From RGIG2041 sp045537695 (GTDB taxonomy: Bacteria; Bacillota; Clostridia; UBA1381; UMGS1253), in assembly GCA_045537695.1 (NCBI GenBank), contig JAZSQB010000038.1, positions 1-64,000 on the forward strand: a stretch of 64,000 nt of DNA, read 5' to 3'. Position 1 is the stretch's first letter; each line of letters begins with the position of its first letter. Below the pieces are notes generated by a model, which was given only the letters and a program-made list of their open reading frames with translations, had not been told where the DNA came from and made no database searches. Shown piece by piece: positions 43,897 to 54,212 of the stretch. Both the position numbers and the translations under genes were made by a program.

Positions 43897-44595
43897 ATGG
43901 ACATAAACAGAATTGCAGCATTTGAAAAAGAAATCGGGTATACATTTAACGATAAGGCACTTGTATGGCGTGCCTTGTCGCATTCTTCCTACGCAAATGA
44001 GCGCAGCTTGGACAAAACCATGTGCAATGAGCGTCTGGAATTTTTGGGCGATGCCATTGTGGATATGGTGACCAGTGCGCGACTGTATGAAATGATGCCG
44101 GACAGCCAGGAAGGCGTTTTGACCAAAACCCGTGCATCCGTCGTGTGCGAACAGTCCTTTGCAAAGCTTGCCGGTGCGATGCACTTTGGTGAGTACATCC
44201 TTTTGGGCAAAGGGGAAGAGTCGACCGGCGGCAGAACGCGCGCATCCGTGCTGGCGGACTGCTTTGAGGCGGTTATTGCGGCAATTTATTTAGACGGCGG
44301 CTTTGCGGCGGCATATGCGTGGATTGAAGCGCATTTGCGCACGGCGATTTTAGAGGCAAGTGTCGGTAAAACGGCGAAGGATTTTAAAACGCTACTGCAG
44401 GAAACAACACAAAAGGGCAAGGATGGGCGCGTGACTTATAAATTGTCCGGTGAAGAAGGTCCGGATCACGCCAAGGTTTTTACGGCGCAGGTTTTTGTGG
44501 ATGATGTGTATATGGCGGAGGGCAAGGGCACAAGCAAAAAGGACGCGGAGCAGGCGGCTGCCGGCGCTGCACTGAAAAAGCTTGGGCATGCGTAG
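43897..44595 (+). CDS. rnc: Ribonuclease III
   Basis: This 232-residue dsRNA endonuclease processes rRNA and structured mRNAs. The catalytic signature ERLEFLGDAIVDMV is present, followed by the second carboxylate in ADCFEAVIAAIYLDGG, and a C-terminal dsRNA-binding domain with KDAEQAAAGAALKKLG. AGGGAGAGCGG precedes the ATG. The order acpP-rnc-smc-ftsY is a common bacterial cluster, here with a radical SAM gene inserted before smc. Confidence 0.97.
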   Translation: MDINRIAAFEKEIGYTFNDKALVWRALSHSSYANERSLDKTMCNERLEFLGDAIVDMVTSARLYEMMPDSQEGVLTKTRASVVCEQSFAKLAGAMHFGEYILLGKGEESTGGRTRASVLADCFEAVIAAIYLDGGFAAAYAWIEAHLRTAILEASVGKTAKDFKTLLQETTQKGKDGRVTYKLSGEEGPDHAKVFTAQVFVDDVYMAEGKGTSKKDAEQAAAGAALKKLGHA

Positions 44596-45592
44596 GCGCG
44601 GCAGAAAAGTAAATATTCCTGTTTTTGTACCGCATTTGGGTTGTCCGCATCAGTGTAGTTTTTGTAATCAAAAAACGATTACCGGCAGTGTAGCGGATGT
44701 GACGGCACAAACCGTCATAAATACGGTGGATGCGGCGTTCGAAACATTAAAGGGTGAAAATGCGCAGATAGAGATTGCCTTTTTCGGCGGCAGCTTTACG
44801 GCGATTGATGCTGTCTTGCAGGAGACGTTGCTTGGCGCGGCGAAAGGATATTTAGGCAGCGGAAAAGTTGACGGTATCCGGATTTCCACGCGACCAGATT
44901 GTATAGATACGGTTGTGGTAGAGCGGCTCTTGCGTTATGGGGTGACCAGTGTGGAGCTCGGTGTGCAATCTTCGGATGCGCAGGTGCTTGCGAAAAATAA
45001 ACGCGGACATACTTTTGCGGACGTAGAACGTGCTACAGCACTTTTGAAACAAGGTGGCTTTGAAATCGGCCTGCAGATGATGCTTGGGCTTTTGGGATCA
45101 GACCATGAAAAAGATGTACAAACGGCGCGAGATATTGCGGCACTTCGACCAGATACGACGCGGATTTATCCAACGGTGGTTTTGGAAGGTAGTCCGCTTT
45201 GTGATTTATACAGAAACGGAGACTATATACCGCTGACGGTGGAAGAGGCAGTGGAGCGCGCGGCGGATGCCTATGCGATTTTTAAGGCGTGCGGTGTGCG
45301 TGTATTGCGTATGGGGTTAATGGAAACAGATTCCCTTGCGGACGGCTTTGCGGCAGGTCCGCGGCATCCGGCATTTGGCGAGCTGGTGTTTTCGAGGCTG
45401 TATCGGCGGAAAATGCAGAATGCACTTGTGGGAAAACAAGGCGGAGAATGTATGTTTTATGTGCATCCTTCGGAGGTTTCCAAGGCTTTGGGCAACAAAA
45501 AAGAAAATAAAGAGCGGATTTTTCGTGAACAAGGTGTAAACATTCGGATAAAAGCGAATGAAACAGTTGAATCTGGCGAAATTTTATGGTAA
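44588..45592 (+). CDS. Elp3-like radical SAM protein
   Basis: The 334-residue radical SAM enzyme has the 4Fe-4S motif CPHQCSFCNQ near the N-terminus, GGSFTAID, STRPDCID, VELGVQS and GLQMMLGL, as in the Elp3/oxygen-independent radical SAM group, but without the acetyltransferase domain of true Elp3. Related genes between rnc and smc are common in Clostridia; tRNA modification has been suggested for the group. The ATG at 44588 overlaps the rnc stop by 8 bases and has only a weak ribosome site, implying coupling. Confidence 0.88.
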   Translation: MRRRGRKVNIPVFVPHLGCPHQCSFCNQKTITGSVADVTAQTVINTVDAAFETLKGENAQIEIAFFGGSFTAIDAVLQETLLGAAKGYLGSGKVDGIRISTRPDCIDTVVVERLLRYGVTSVELGVQSSDAQVLAKNKRGHTFADVERATALLKQGGFEIGLQMMLGLLGSDHEKDVQTARDIAALRPDTTRIYPTVVLEGSPLCDLYRNGDYIPLTVEEAVERAADAYAIFKACGVRVLRMGLMETDSLADGFAAGPRHPAFGELVFSRLYRRKMQNALVGKQGGECMFYVHPSEVSKALGNKKENKERIFREQGVNIRIKANETVESGEILW

Positions 45593-45667
45593 GATATTCT
45601 TATGATATAAAGGGTATTTTGCCATTTTTTATAGGGAGTACGGCAAACAGATAAGGGGAGAAAGGCT

Positions 45668-48600
45668 TTGTATTTAAAAAGCATAGAGCTTGTAGGCTTT
45701 AAGTCCTTTGCGGACAAAACAATTTTAAATTTTGAGCCGGGTGTCACGGGTGTTGTCGGACCGAATGGTAGCGGTAAAAGTAATATTTCTGATGCGATTC
45801 GTTGGGTTATGGGTGAAATGAGCGCCAAAGCGCTTCGCGGCGGCAATATGCAGGATGTTATTTTTAACGGCACTGAAAAGCGCAAGCCGCTTGGCTATGC
45901 GCAGGTGAGTCTGACACTGGAAAATACAGGGCGCACCTTTAACATTGATTATGATGAGGTGTGCGTATCCCGGCGCGTGTATCGCTCTGGGGAAAGTGAA
46001 TATTATATTAATGGCGCGCAGTGCCGACTCAAGGATATCCATGAGCTTTTTATGGATACCGGTCTTGGGCGCGATGGTTATTCGATTATCGGGCAGGGCA
46101 AGGTCAGTGAAATTGTGTCCGGTAAAAATGAAGAGCGCCGTAATATCTTAGATGAGGCGTCCGGTATTTCCAAATATCGCCACCGGAAGGAAGAGGCACA
46201 GAGAAAGCTTGCGCACACGGATGAAAATCTTGTACGTATCGGCGATATTGTATCTGAGCTTGAAACGCAAGTTGAGCCTCTGTTTAAGCAGAGTGAAAAG
46301 GCGAAAAAATATCTGAATTTGCGGGAAGAATTAAAAAAGATTGATTTGAATCTGTTCTTGCGTTCGACTGACCGTTTAAAGAAGGATGGCGACGAGGCAG
46401 ACAAGAATTTTATCATTATTACAGAGCAGCTGAGCAAGGCGCAAAATGCATTTGCGGAAACGGAAGCAAAGATTGAAGAGGAAAATGCAAAAGCGGAAGC
46501 GCAGGAAAAACTGGTAGAGCAGCTGCATACGGAGAGCACGGATACCGAGGTTGTTATTCGCGGTTATTTGGGCGAAATTGAGGTGCTTAAGCAAAAAATC
46601 GCATCAGGAAAAAGTGCTGCGGACAGAAGCGCGGCAGATGTGCAGAATTTAAAAACGCGCCTGGAAACAGCGCAGGAAACCCATGCCGGCATTGAAGCGG
46701 AGCGTCGTGCGTTGGAAGAAAAGCTTGACGAAAAGAAAACGGAGCTTGCGACGTTGGAGCAGGAAAGTCGTGCGGCGGTCGAAACGTATGAATCCCATAT
46801 CCGCGCCATCAATGACCATAAAGGGGACATTATTGATAAATTAAATGAAATTGCGGAGCGCAAGGCGCAGCTTAGCTCGTTAGAGGCGTTTAAAACCGGC
46901 TTTGCAGAGCGAAAAGAGGCGCTTTTCAAGACGCAGGCGGCTAGTGCAGAGACCATTCGCAAGTTGACCGAAAAAAAGCAAGGCGCAGAAGCTTTGCTTG
47001 TAGCGCAGCAGGAGAAAATTCGCGTGCTCGAAGCGCAGTGCGATGAAATGGATACCAAAACGCAGATTAAAGAGGGCGAGTATGCTGCGGCGGAATACAG
47101 TCGTATTCAGCATCTGGAAACCTATAATCAAAAGAACTCCCGCCTTACAATGCTGCGCGATATGGAAAAGGATTTTGAAGGCTTCGGACGTGGCGTCAAG
47201 GGCGTATTAGAAGCGCACGCAAATGGGGCACTGCAGAAGCAGAATATCCACGGTGCTTTGTCGACACTGTTAGAGGTGGACAATAAGTCGGTACTTGCGA
47301 TTGAAACGGCTTTAGGTGCGGCAGCGCAGAATGTGGTTGTTGAAAGCGAAGAAGACGCGAAAGCGGCCATTGAATACTTAAAGAAAAACAAGCTCGGCAG
47401 AGTGACCTTTCTGCCGGTATCCGCCGTGCAGGCAACGCCGCTGCCGGAAGAAAAAGAAGTTTCAGCAATGCGCGGGTTTGTGGCGATTGCGAATGCGTTG
47501 GTAAAAACCGATGCACATTTTGCGGACATTGTTTCGCATTTGCTCGGCAGGACGGTTGTAGCAGATAATATAGACAATGCGATTGCCATCAGCAAAAAGT
47601 TCGGCTATAAATTCCGCGTGGTGACGCTGGAGGGTGAGCTTTTGAACGCCGGCGGCGCCATTACGGGCGGTAGCGTGAATAAAAACACCGGTCTGTTAAG
47701 CCGTGCCGGTGAGATGAAAACGCTGGAAAAAGAAACAGAAGCGTTATTAAAGCAAATCGAAGAAGATGAACAGAAGATGGTTGCCGTGAAGGAAGCTTTG
47801 GGCGTGCTTGCAGATGAGAATACGCAGGCACTGCAGACACTGCAGACGGCGCGGCAGGAATGTGTGCGCTTAGAGGCGGACACGCAGTATGCGGCGCAGG
47901 ATCTGGATGCGAGCGAAAATGCGGTCGCAGCTGCGGCAGTGGAGCAAGAGCAGATTGATTTGCAGATTCGCTCCGCAAATGACAGCATTGCAATTGTGAT
48001 TAACGGCATTACGGCGAATGAGTTTGCCGTAGAAGAGGCGAAAAAGAAGATTGCGACACTGGAAGAACAGCTGGCAGGCTGTGAGGTGGCGCGCGTGAAC
48101 GCGGCAGAGATGGTTTCTGCAAAGCAGATTGAGATGACGAGCTGCAGCCGCGATATTTTTGCTTGCAAGCAGCGCGCAGAAGATATGCTTTTGCAGGTAG
48201 CGGAGCTTGCGCGCGACATCGAAGGCCGCGAGGCAGATATCCGCGCCAATGATGCGGCGGCAGTGGATATGCTGGCGCAGATAGCACAGCAGGAGCAGTT
48301 GATTGCGGATACACGCAAGAAGTCGGATGAGATTTATGCAAATATTGAGGCAGCGAATACTGTGAGAAATGAAGCAAAGGCAGTTGCGGCGCAGCTTTTA
48401 GCAGACAGCAAAGAGACGCGCGAACAGATTTTTGCACTGCGTGAAGAGCAGACACGTATTAACAATCATCGCGTTAAGATTTCCGAAGAAATGGAAACGC
48501 TTTCCGAGCGCATCTGGAATGACTATGAGCTGACGTACAGCACGGCATTGGAATACAAAGCGGAGATTGGCACGGTGACAGAGGCGCAGAAGAATCTCTC

Positions 48601-49237
48601 TTCCCTGCGCGGGCAGATTCGTGCACTCGGCAATGTCAATGTCGATGCGATTGAAGAATATAAGAGCGTGAAGGAACGCTTTGATTTCCTGTCGAATCAG
48701 TTTACGGATTTGACAACGGCAAAGCGCGATCTGGAAAAATTGATTGCTTCGATTCAGGAAAAGATGAAGGAGCAGTTTAAAGTACAGTTTGCGGTCATCA
48801 ACAAGCATTTTTCCGAAACATTTACGGCGCTGTTCGGCGGCGGTAAGGCGGAGCTTAAGCTTGTAGATCCGGACAATGTCTTGGAAAGCGGCATTGAAAT
48901 TGAAGCACAGCCGCCGGGCAAGAAACTGCAGAATTTGAGCTTGCTTTCCGGTGGCGAAATGGCATTTACCGCCATTGCACTTTTGTTTGCGATACTGAAG
49001 GTGCGCCCGACGCCATTCTGCGTGCTTGACGAGATTGAAGCGGCGCTGGATGAATCGAATGTATACCGTTTTGCGGATTATGTGCGTGATTACAGCAAGA
49101 AAACGCAGTTTATATTAGTGACGCACCGTCGCGGTACCATGGAGGCAGCAGATTTGCTCTACGGTGTTACAATGCAGGAAAAAGGCGTTTCCAAATTGCT
49201 TGCACTGCGACTAGATGAAGCACAGCATCTTGAATAA
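45668..49237 (+). CDS. smc: Chromosome segregation protein SMC
   Basis: The 1189-residue condensin ATPase has an N-terminal Walker A (GPNGSGKSNISDAIRW, near residue 32), two long coiled coils (about 170-500 and 680-1020), a central hinge (about 510-670, with GRVTFLP and GGAITGGSV) and a C-terminal LSGGEMAFTAIALLFA signature and Walker B VLDEIEAALDESN. It compacts and segregates the chromosome with ScpAB. A TTG start at 45668 follows GGGGAGAAAGG and gives the conserved YLKSIELVGFKSFADKT opening. Confidence 0.97.
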   Translation: MYLKSIELVGFKSFADKTILNFEPGVTGVVGPNGSGKSNISDAIRWVMGEMSAKALRGGNMQDVIFNGTEKRKPLGYAQVSLTLENTGRTFNIDYDEVCVSRRVYRSGESEYYINGAQCRLKDIHELFMDTGLGRDGYSIIGQGKVSEIVSGKNEERRNILDEASGISKYRHRKEEAQRKLAHTDENLVRIGDIVSELETQVEPLFKQSEKAKKYLNLREELKKIDLNLFLRSTDRLKKDGDEADKNFIIITEQLSKAQNAFAETEAKIEEENAKAEAQEKLVEQLHTESTDTEVVIRGYLGEIEVLKQKIASGKSAADRSAADVQNLKTRLETAQETHAGIEAERRALEEKLDEKKTELATLEQESRAAVETYESHIRAINDHKGDIIDKLNEIAERKAQLSSLEAFKTGFAERKEALFKTQAASAETIRKLTEKKQGAEALLVAQQEKIRVLEAQCDEMDTKTQIKEGEYAAAEYSRIQHLETYNQKNSRLTMLRDMEKDFEGFGRGVKGVLEAHANGALQKQNIHGALSTLLEVDNKSVLAIETALGAAAQNVVVESEEDAKAAIEYLKKNKLGRVTFLPVSAVQATPLPEEKEVSAMRGFVAIANALVKTDAHFADIVSHLLGRTVVADNIDNAIAISKKFGYKFRVVTLEGELLNAGGAITGGSVNKNTGLLSRAGEMKTLEKETEALLKQIEEDEQKMVAVKEALGVLADENTQALQTLQTARQECVRLEADTQYAAQDLDASENAVAAAAVEQEQIDLQIRSANDSIAIVINGITANEFAVEEAKKKIATLEEQLAGCEVARVNAAEMVSAKQIEMTSCSRDIFACKQRAEDMLLQVAELARDIEGREADIRANDAAAVDMLAQIAQQEQLIADTRKKSDEIYANIEAANTVRNEAKAVAAQLLADSKETREQIFALREEQTRINNHRVKISEEMETLSERIWNDYELTYSTALEYKAEIGTVTEAQKNLSSLRGQIRALGNVNVDAIEEYKSVKERFDFLSNQFTDLTTAKRDLEKLIASIQEKMKEQFKVQFAVINKHFSETFTALFGGGKAELKLVDPDNVLESGIEIEAQPPGKKLQNLSLLSGGEMAFTAIALLFAILKVRPTPFCVLDEIEAALDESNVYRFADYVRDYSKKTQFILVTHRRGTMEAADLLYGVTMQEKGVSKLLALRLDEAQHLE

Positions 49238-49259
49238 AGGACAAAAAAGGAAGAAGAAT

Positions 49260-50168
49260 ATGAGTTTTTTTGATAAATTAAAAAACGGTCTTACAAAAAC
49301 ACGCAGTGCATTTTCCGAAAAGGTAAATCAGGTATTCGCAGCTTTTACCAAAGTGGACGAGGATTTGTTTGAAGAACTGGAGGAGGCGCTGATTACGGCG
49401 GATGTTGGCTATGAAACCTCTATGGAAATTATAGACACCTTGCGCGAGCGCGTAAAGCGCACGCGCACAGAAGATGCGCAGCAGGTGCGCGCGATGCTCG
49501 GTGAGGTTATTGCGGAAATGCTGCAGGAGACGGAAACGTCGTTTTTGGAGACGGGCAAGCCGGCGATTTTGCTTGTCATCGGTGTAAACGGTGTGGGTAA
49601 AACCACAAGCATTGGAAAGCTGACCCAATATTTTATGCGCACTGGCAAGCATGTGATGCTTGCAGCGGCGGACACCTTCCGCGCGGCGGCGATTGACCAG
49701 TTGGATATCTGGGCACAGCGCAACGGTTGCGAGATTGTAAAGCACGAGGAAGGCGCAGATCCGGGTGCGGTTGTGTTTGATGCTGTGGCTGCGGCAAAAT
49801 CGCGCGGTGCGGATATTTTAATTTGTGATACGGCGGGACGCTTGCACAACAAGAAGAATCTGATGGATGAGCTTGGGAAAATTTCGCGCATTATCGACAG
49901 AGAGGCGCCGGATTATGAAAAACACGTGCTTTTGGTTTTGGATGCAACCACCGGGCAGAATGCCATCAGCCAGGCGAAGCTTTTTTCGGAAAGTGCCGGC
50001 ATCGACGGTATTATCTTAACGAAGCTGGACGGTACAGCAAAGGGCGGTGTTGTTATCGGTATTTGCAGAGAACAAAGTATTCCGGTGCGTTTTGTTGGTG
50101 TGGGCGAAGGCATAGATGATTTACAGCCGTTTTCTGCGGCAGATTTTGCAAAGGCATTGATGGAGTAA
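49260..50168 (+). CDS. ftsY: Signal recognition particle receptor FtsY
   Basis: The 302-residue SRP GTPase docks SRP-bound ribosomes at the membrane. A short N domain is followed by the G domain with GVNGVGKTTSIGKL near residue 108, DTFRAAAIDQL, DTAGRLHNKKNLM, and TKLDGTAKGGV. The long acidic A domain of E. coli is missing, as in other Firmicutes. ATG 49260 (MSFFDKLK) follows AAAGGAAGAAG; the frame upstream overlaps smc. Confidence 0.97.
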   Translation: MSFFDKLKNGLTKTRSAFSEKVNQVFAAFTKVDEDLFEELEEALITADVGYETSMEIIDTLRERVKRTRTEDAQQVRAMLGEVIAEMLQETETSFLETGKPAILLVIGVNGVGKTTSIGKLTQYFMRTGKHVMLAAADTFRAAAIDQLDIWAQRNGCEIVKHEEGADPGAVVFDAVAAAKSRGADILICDTAGRLHNKKNLMDELGKISRIIDREAPDYEKHVLLVLDATTGQNAISQAKLFSESAGIDGIILTKLDGTAKGGVVIGICREQSIPVRFVGVGEGIDDLQPFSAADFAKALME

Positions 50169-50197
50169 AGTTTTAGGTTTAAAAAGGATGTGAGCTT

Positions 50198-53002
50198 GTG
50201 GCATTTAATGAAAAGGATTTTCAGAACGCAAAAACGGTAAATATACAAAATGCAAAGGTAAGAAAGCATTTTATTCCTTGGGTGCTTATATTGATTGTGC
50301 TCGCTGCGCTGGTGCTTGCGGGTTCTATGTATATACAGTACATTCAGATTCGTGAAGTGGGCGCGCAGTATACGGAAGTGTACTGGACAAATCTGCGGGT
50401 TGGTGCCCTGTCGCAGATCTGCAGCTTTTTGGTTGTGTTTTTGCTTTTTACAGTGAACAATCTTATTGTCCGTAAGCTTGCATGGCGGGAGCATAATGAC
50501 CTGAAGGTCATCTCCAAGCTGATGCCGATGTTGCTTATAACTGCGGTGATTGCATTCATTGCCAGCCGTTTTATTGGCGGTAATGTGTACTCGCGATTTC
50601 TGGAATTTGCAAATGCCACGATGTTTAATCAGTTAGACCCGCTGTTTAACCAAGATATCGGTTACTATATGTTCCAAAGACCGTTCATTATGTCTTTGGT
50701 AGACAGCGCAAAAGTGATTTTAATTATACAGGCAGTGTATACTGTAATTGTGTATTGCATTTTGTATGCGCGAAACGGCGTGGATAATATGGGAGACATT
50801 TTAAAAAGCCGTGGTGTGATTTTGCATTGCTGTATTGATATTTTTCTGATTTTCCTTTGTGTTGCGCTTACATTTAAATTTAATTCTGAAAATCTGTTGT
50901 ATGGCACTTTTGGCAATGACCTAAGTGGTGCCGGTTATACGGACACGTATATCTGGCTTGCGTATTATAAATGTGCGCCGATTATTTTGATCGTTTCCGT
51001 TGTGGTTACCGGATTGATGTTGTGGCGCGGTAAATTCAAGGGTGCCGTTTTCGGTGTGCTCATTTTTCCGGTTGCCTGGATTGTGGCAGGTGTGATTGCA
51101 TTGGGCGTGCAGACGCTGGTGGTTGCGCCGAATGATGTCGCGATTGAAACAGACAATATAACCAACAATATAATTATGACCCGCAAGGCATACGGCTTAG
51201 ATCAGATCCGGGAAATTGCGATGCCGATTAACAACACGCTGACCAAGAGTGATTTGGTGGCAAACAGTGAGACGGTTGACAATATTCGTGTATTGGATTA
51301 CAACTCTACGGTGACGGCGTATAATAAGCTCCAGGGCATTAAACCGTATTATACCTTTAAGAATACGGATGTTTCCGCTTACACCATCAACGGCAAAAAG
51401 ACAGCGGTTGCCATCGGAGCGCGTGAGCTGGATTATGAAAAGCTGAAAACGGATGCAAACGACAGCTATGTCAATAAAACATATAAGTATACGCACGGCT
51501 ATGGCATTGCAGTAAGTCCGCTCAATCGCGCAACGGCAGAGGGACAGCCGGCGTTTATTGCCAAGGATATTCCGATGGAGACGGAGGAAGGCTTTATTGA
51601 GGTGCAGCAGCCGCGCATATATTATGGCGAGTATACCAATAGGCATGTGATTGTAAATACCAAGCTGAAGGAAATAGATTATTCTGAAGGACAGACCAAT
51701 GTGGAGTTTTCCTATGATGGGGAAGGCGGTTTGCATTTAAATGCTATGAACCGCGCATTGTTTGCTTTCCTGGAAGGGGATTATAAGCTTTTGGTTTCCG
51801 GGCAGATTACGTCGGAGTCTAAAATTTTGACCAATCGCAATGTGCGTGAGCGTGTGCGCAGTGTGGCACCGTTCTTTGTTTATGATGACAATCCGTATCT
51901 TGTGATTTCAGCAGATGGTAAGCTAAAGTGGATTTTAGATGGTTATACGATATCGGACCAGTTCCCGTATGCACAGAAGTATAAGGATTTTAACTATATC
52001 CGAAATAGCATCAAGGTTGTAGTGGATGCGTATGACGGTACGGTGCAGTTCTACATCAGCGATAAGAATGACCCGATTGTGCAGACGTACAGTAAAATTT
52101 ATCCGCACCTGTTTGAAAAAGGAGATTTGCCGGAGGATATCCGCGCGCACGTGCGCTATCCGGAATATCTGTTTAAGGTGCAGGCGGAAATGTATAAAAA
52201 GTATCATATCACGGATGCACATGTGTTCTACAACAGCAGTGATATCTGGGATATTGCAATGGAGAAATCCGGCTTGAGCGATACGCAGTACATTTTGCCG
52301 TACTACAATATGATGCAGCTTACAGGCTTGGAGGAATACGGCACAAGTTTGTATCTTACCATGCCGTTTACCATTTTAAACAAAGACTATATCAGCAGCT
52401 ACTTTGTTGCCGGATCGGACGGCGACAGCTATGGTAAACTGATAAGTTATCGCTTTGTTAATGCGGAAAAGAATGCATACGGAACGATGCAGATGGAAAA
52501 CCGTATTGACAACGATCCGGACATTTCCGGACAGATGACGCTTTGGGGTCAGGGCGGCTCAAACGTCGTGCGCGGTAATATGATTATTGTGCCGATTAAG
52601 GATTCTCTACTGTATATTGAGCCGGTTTATATCACGACGAGCAATGCGGCTTCCTTCCCGGAATTAAAGCGCGTCATCGTTGGATATAAAGAAAATATTG
52701 TTATGGAAACCACCTTGAATGCCTGCCTGGAAAAACTGTTTGGCGAAGGTGGACTTGTAAGCAGTGCAAAGCCACCGGCAGAGCCGACGAGCGAGAGTGT
52801 CGCGGAGATTATTCCGGAACTGACACCGGATGAAGACCAGGAAACGCCACCGCCGGTAGACGGCAGTGATATTTTGGCGCAGGTGCAGGAGTTGTATAAG
52901 CTGTATAAGCAATATAACGCAGCCGGTGACTTTGAAAATGCCGGTAAAGTGATGGCAGAGCTCGATAAGCTTTTGTCAGAAGCAAGCGGTATAGAACAGT
53001 AA
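50198..53002 (+). CDS. UPF0182 family large membrane protein
   Basis: The 934-residue product has about seven N-terminal membrane helices (residues 27-320) and a large extracytoplasmic part (about 330-870) containing the family's conserved blocks around NIRVLDYN, HGYGIAVSP, PYLVISADGKLKWILDGYT and a late proline/acid-rich linker followed by a helical QLYKLYKQYNAAGDFENAGK tail. UPF0182 proteins occur in actinobacteria, cyanobacteria and some Clostridia, and their function is unknown. A GTG start follows AAAGGATGTGA. It lies 29 bases after ftsY. Confidence 0.9.
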   Translation: MAFNEKDFQNAKTVNIQNAKVRKHFIPWVLILIVLAALVLAGSMYIQYIQIREVGAQYTEVYWTNLRVGALSQICSFLVVFLLFTVNNLIVRKLAWREHNDLKVISKLMPMLLITAVIAFIASRFIGGNVYSRFLEFANATMFNQLDPLFNQDIGYYMFQRPFIMSLVDSAKVILIIQAVYTVIVYCILYARNGVDNMGDILKSRGVILHCCIDIFLIFLCVALTFKFNSENLLYGTFGNDLSGAGYTDTYIWLAYYKCAPIILIVSVVVTGLMLWRGKFKGAVFGVLIFPVAWIVAGVIALGVQTLVVAPNDVAIETDNITNNIIMTRKAYGLDQIREIAMPINNTLTKSDLVANSETVDNIRVLDYNSTVTAYNKLQGIKPYYTFKNTDVSAYTINGKKTAVAIGARELDYEKLKTDANDSYVNKTYKYTHGYGIAVSPLNRATAEGQPAFIAKDIPMETEEGFIEVQQPRIYYGEYTNRHVIVNTKLKEIDYSEGQTNVEFSYDGEGGLHLNAMNRALFAFLEGDYKLLVSGQITSESKILTNRNVRERVRSVAPFFVYDDNPYLVISADGKLKWILDGYTISDQFPYAQKYKDFNYIRNSIKVVVDAYDGTVQFYISDKNDPIVQTYSKIYPHLFEKGDLPEDIRAHVRYPEYLFKVQAEMYKKYHITDAHVFYNSSDIWDIAMEKSGLSDTQYILPYYNMMQLTGLEEYGTSLYLTMPFTILNKDYISSYFVAGSDGDSYGKLISYRFVNAEKNAYGTMQMENRIDNDPDISGQMTLWGQGGSNVVRGNMIIVPIKDSLLYIEPVYITTSNAASFPELKRVIVGYKENIVMETTLNACLEKLFGEGGLVSSAKPPAEPTSESVAEIIPELTPDEDQETPPPVDGSDILAQVQELYKLYKQYNAAGDFENAGKVMAELDKLLSEASGIEQ

Positions 53003-53009
53003 ATAATAA

Positions 53010-53040
53010 ATGCATTATCCTAAGGATAGTGCATTTTTTA
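53010..53040 (+). terminator. Terminator after UPF0182 gene
   Basis: A stem TGCATTATCC / GGATAGTGCA with one wobble pair, a three-base loop and a TTTTTT tail. The following 53041-53164 is AT-rich with no gene. Confidence 0.85.
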
Positions 53041-53164
53041 TTTATTAGAAATTCAATTTTTAAAAGATTCTTTATACATTTTTGTATCACAGTTTTGATA
53101 ATTTAATACGCAAAGTACAAGCATAAAAACAGATAAAACACACAAACTAAATTGGGTGATTTTT

Positions 53165-54001
53165 ATGCTGAAACGCAATTTGATCGACTATGTCTGTATT
53201 GCGCTTGGGGCGCTTGTGATGGCAGTGGGCATCAATCAGTTTTTGGTACCGGTAAAGCTTTCCATTGGCGGTATCGGTTCCATCGGTACGGTGCTTTTGT
53301 ATTTTTTGAACATACCGATTTTTGCAACCAATATTGTGCTTAATCTGATTTTGTTTGTTCTGGGCTATAAGGTCATCGGCAAGCATGGGATGATTAAAGC
53401 CGCCGCTGGGGTATTGTTTTTGTCGTTGTTTTTGGGATTGAGCGCATTTTTGCCCGTGTATAGCGAGGATGTACTGATGTGTGCGATTTTTGGCGGACTA
53501 TTATGCGGTGTTGGTGTGGGCTTGGTTATTCGAAGTGAAGGCTCTACCGGTGGCAGTGATTTTGCGGCAGTTTTACTGCATAAATTATTCCCACATATTT
53601 CCGTTGCAACGATGCTGCTGATTGTGGATGTTGTGATTGTTGCTGTTTCCGCGCTTGTGTTTCAAAGCATTACGGTAATGCTGTATTCTTTTATTGCCTT
53701 GTTTGTTGCAGCCAAGGTCGCTGATCTAATTTTGACGTTAGGCGATATTGCAAAATCTGTCTATATTCTTTCGGAAAAACATACCGAAATTGCAAAATGG
53801 ATACAAACAGAGCTAGTCCGCGGTGTGACCGGCATTTACTGCAAGGGCATGTATGCAAATACAGACGGGACAATGCTTTTGTGCGTGGTCAGTCCAAAAC
53901 AGTTGCCTGTGCTTGTGCATGCGATTAAGCAAATTGACAAATCTTCCTTTGTCATTATTTCCGATGCACGTGAGGTACACGGCGAAGGATTTAAAATGTA
54001 A
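53165..54001 (+). CDS. YitT family membrane protein
   Basis: The 278-residue product has an N-terminal five-helix membrane domain (DUF161 repeats, with GINQFLVPVKLSIGGIGSIGT and a second GLVIRSEGSTGGSDFAA repeat) and a C-terminal soluble DUF2179 domain ending FVIISDAREVHGEGF. YitT proteins are widespread in Firmicutes; transport is suspected but no substrate is established. ATG 53165 follows TTGGGTGAT. Confidence 0.9.
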   Translation: MLKRNLIDYVCIALGALVMAVGINQFLVPVKLSIGGIGSIGTVLLYFLNIPIFATNIVLNLILFVLGYKVIGKHGMIKAAAGVLFLSLFLGLSAFLPVYSEDVLMCAIFGGLLCGVGVGLVIRSEGSTGGSDFAAVLLHKLFPHISVATMLLIVDVVIVAVSALVFQSITVMLYSFIALFVAAKVADLILTLGDIAKSVYILSEKHTEIAKWIQTELVRGVTGIYCKGMYANTDGTMLLCVVSPKQLPVLVHAIKQIDKSSFVIISDAREVHGEGFKM

Positions 54002-54107
54002 TTAAATTTGAAATTCTGGAGGAGGGTGTTCGACTCCCCTCGGCTTAAACGAGTCAAGCAGGGTGGAAATTTGTTTTTATTAAAATGAATAATTCTTGCA
54101 AAAAAAA

Positions 54108-54137
54108 ACGCATCGAGAATTGTTCGCGATGCGTTTT
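54108..54137. terminator. Bidirectional terminator between yitT and comB
   Basis: An 8-base stem ACGCATCG / CGATGCGT is preceded by a run of ten A and followed by TTT, between convergent genes. A second small hairpin (GCCCG / CGGGC, 54145-54159) follows. Nothing else is recognised in 54002-54212. Confidence 0.8.
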
Positions 54138-54212
54138 GGATATAGCCCGCATAGCGGGCGGATTTTGGTGGCTACGTTCCCATCTACAATTGGATTTAAA
54201 TGAAATTTCGAC

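Noticed and set aside
54015..54060. T-arm-like GTTCGACTCCCCTC suggesting a tRNA or tmRNA end
   Set aside because: No acceptor stem, anticodon arm or D-arm partner can be built around it, and no CCA-compatible end is present; it is at most a remnant.
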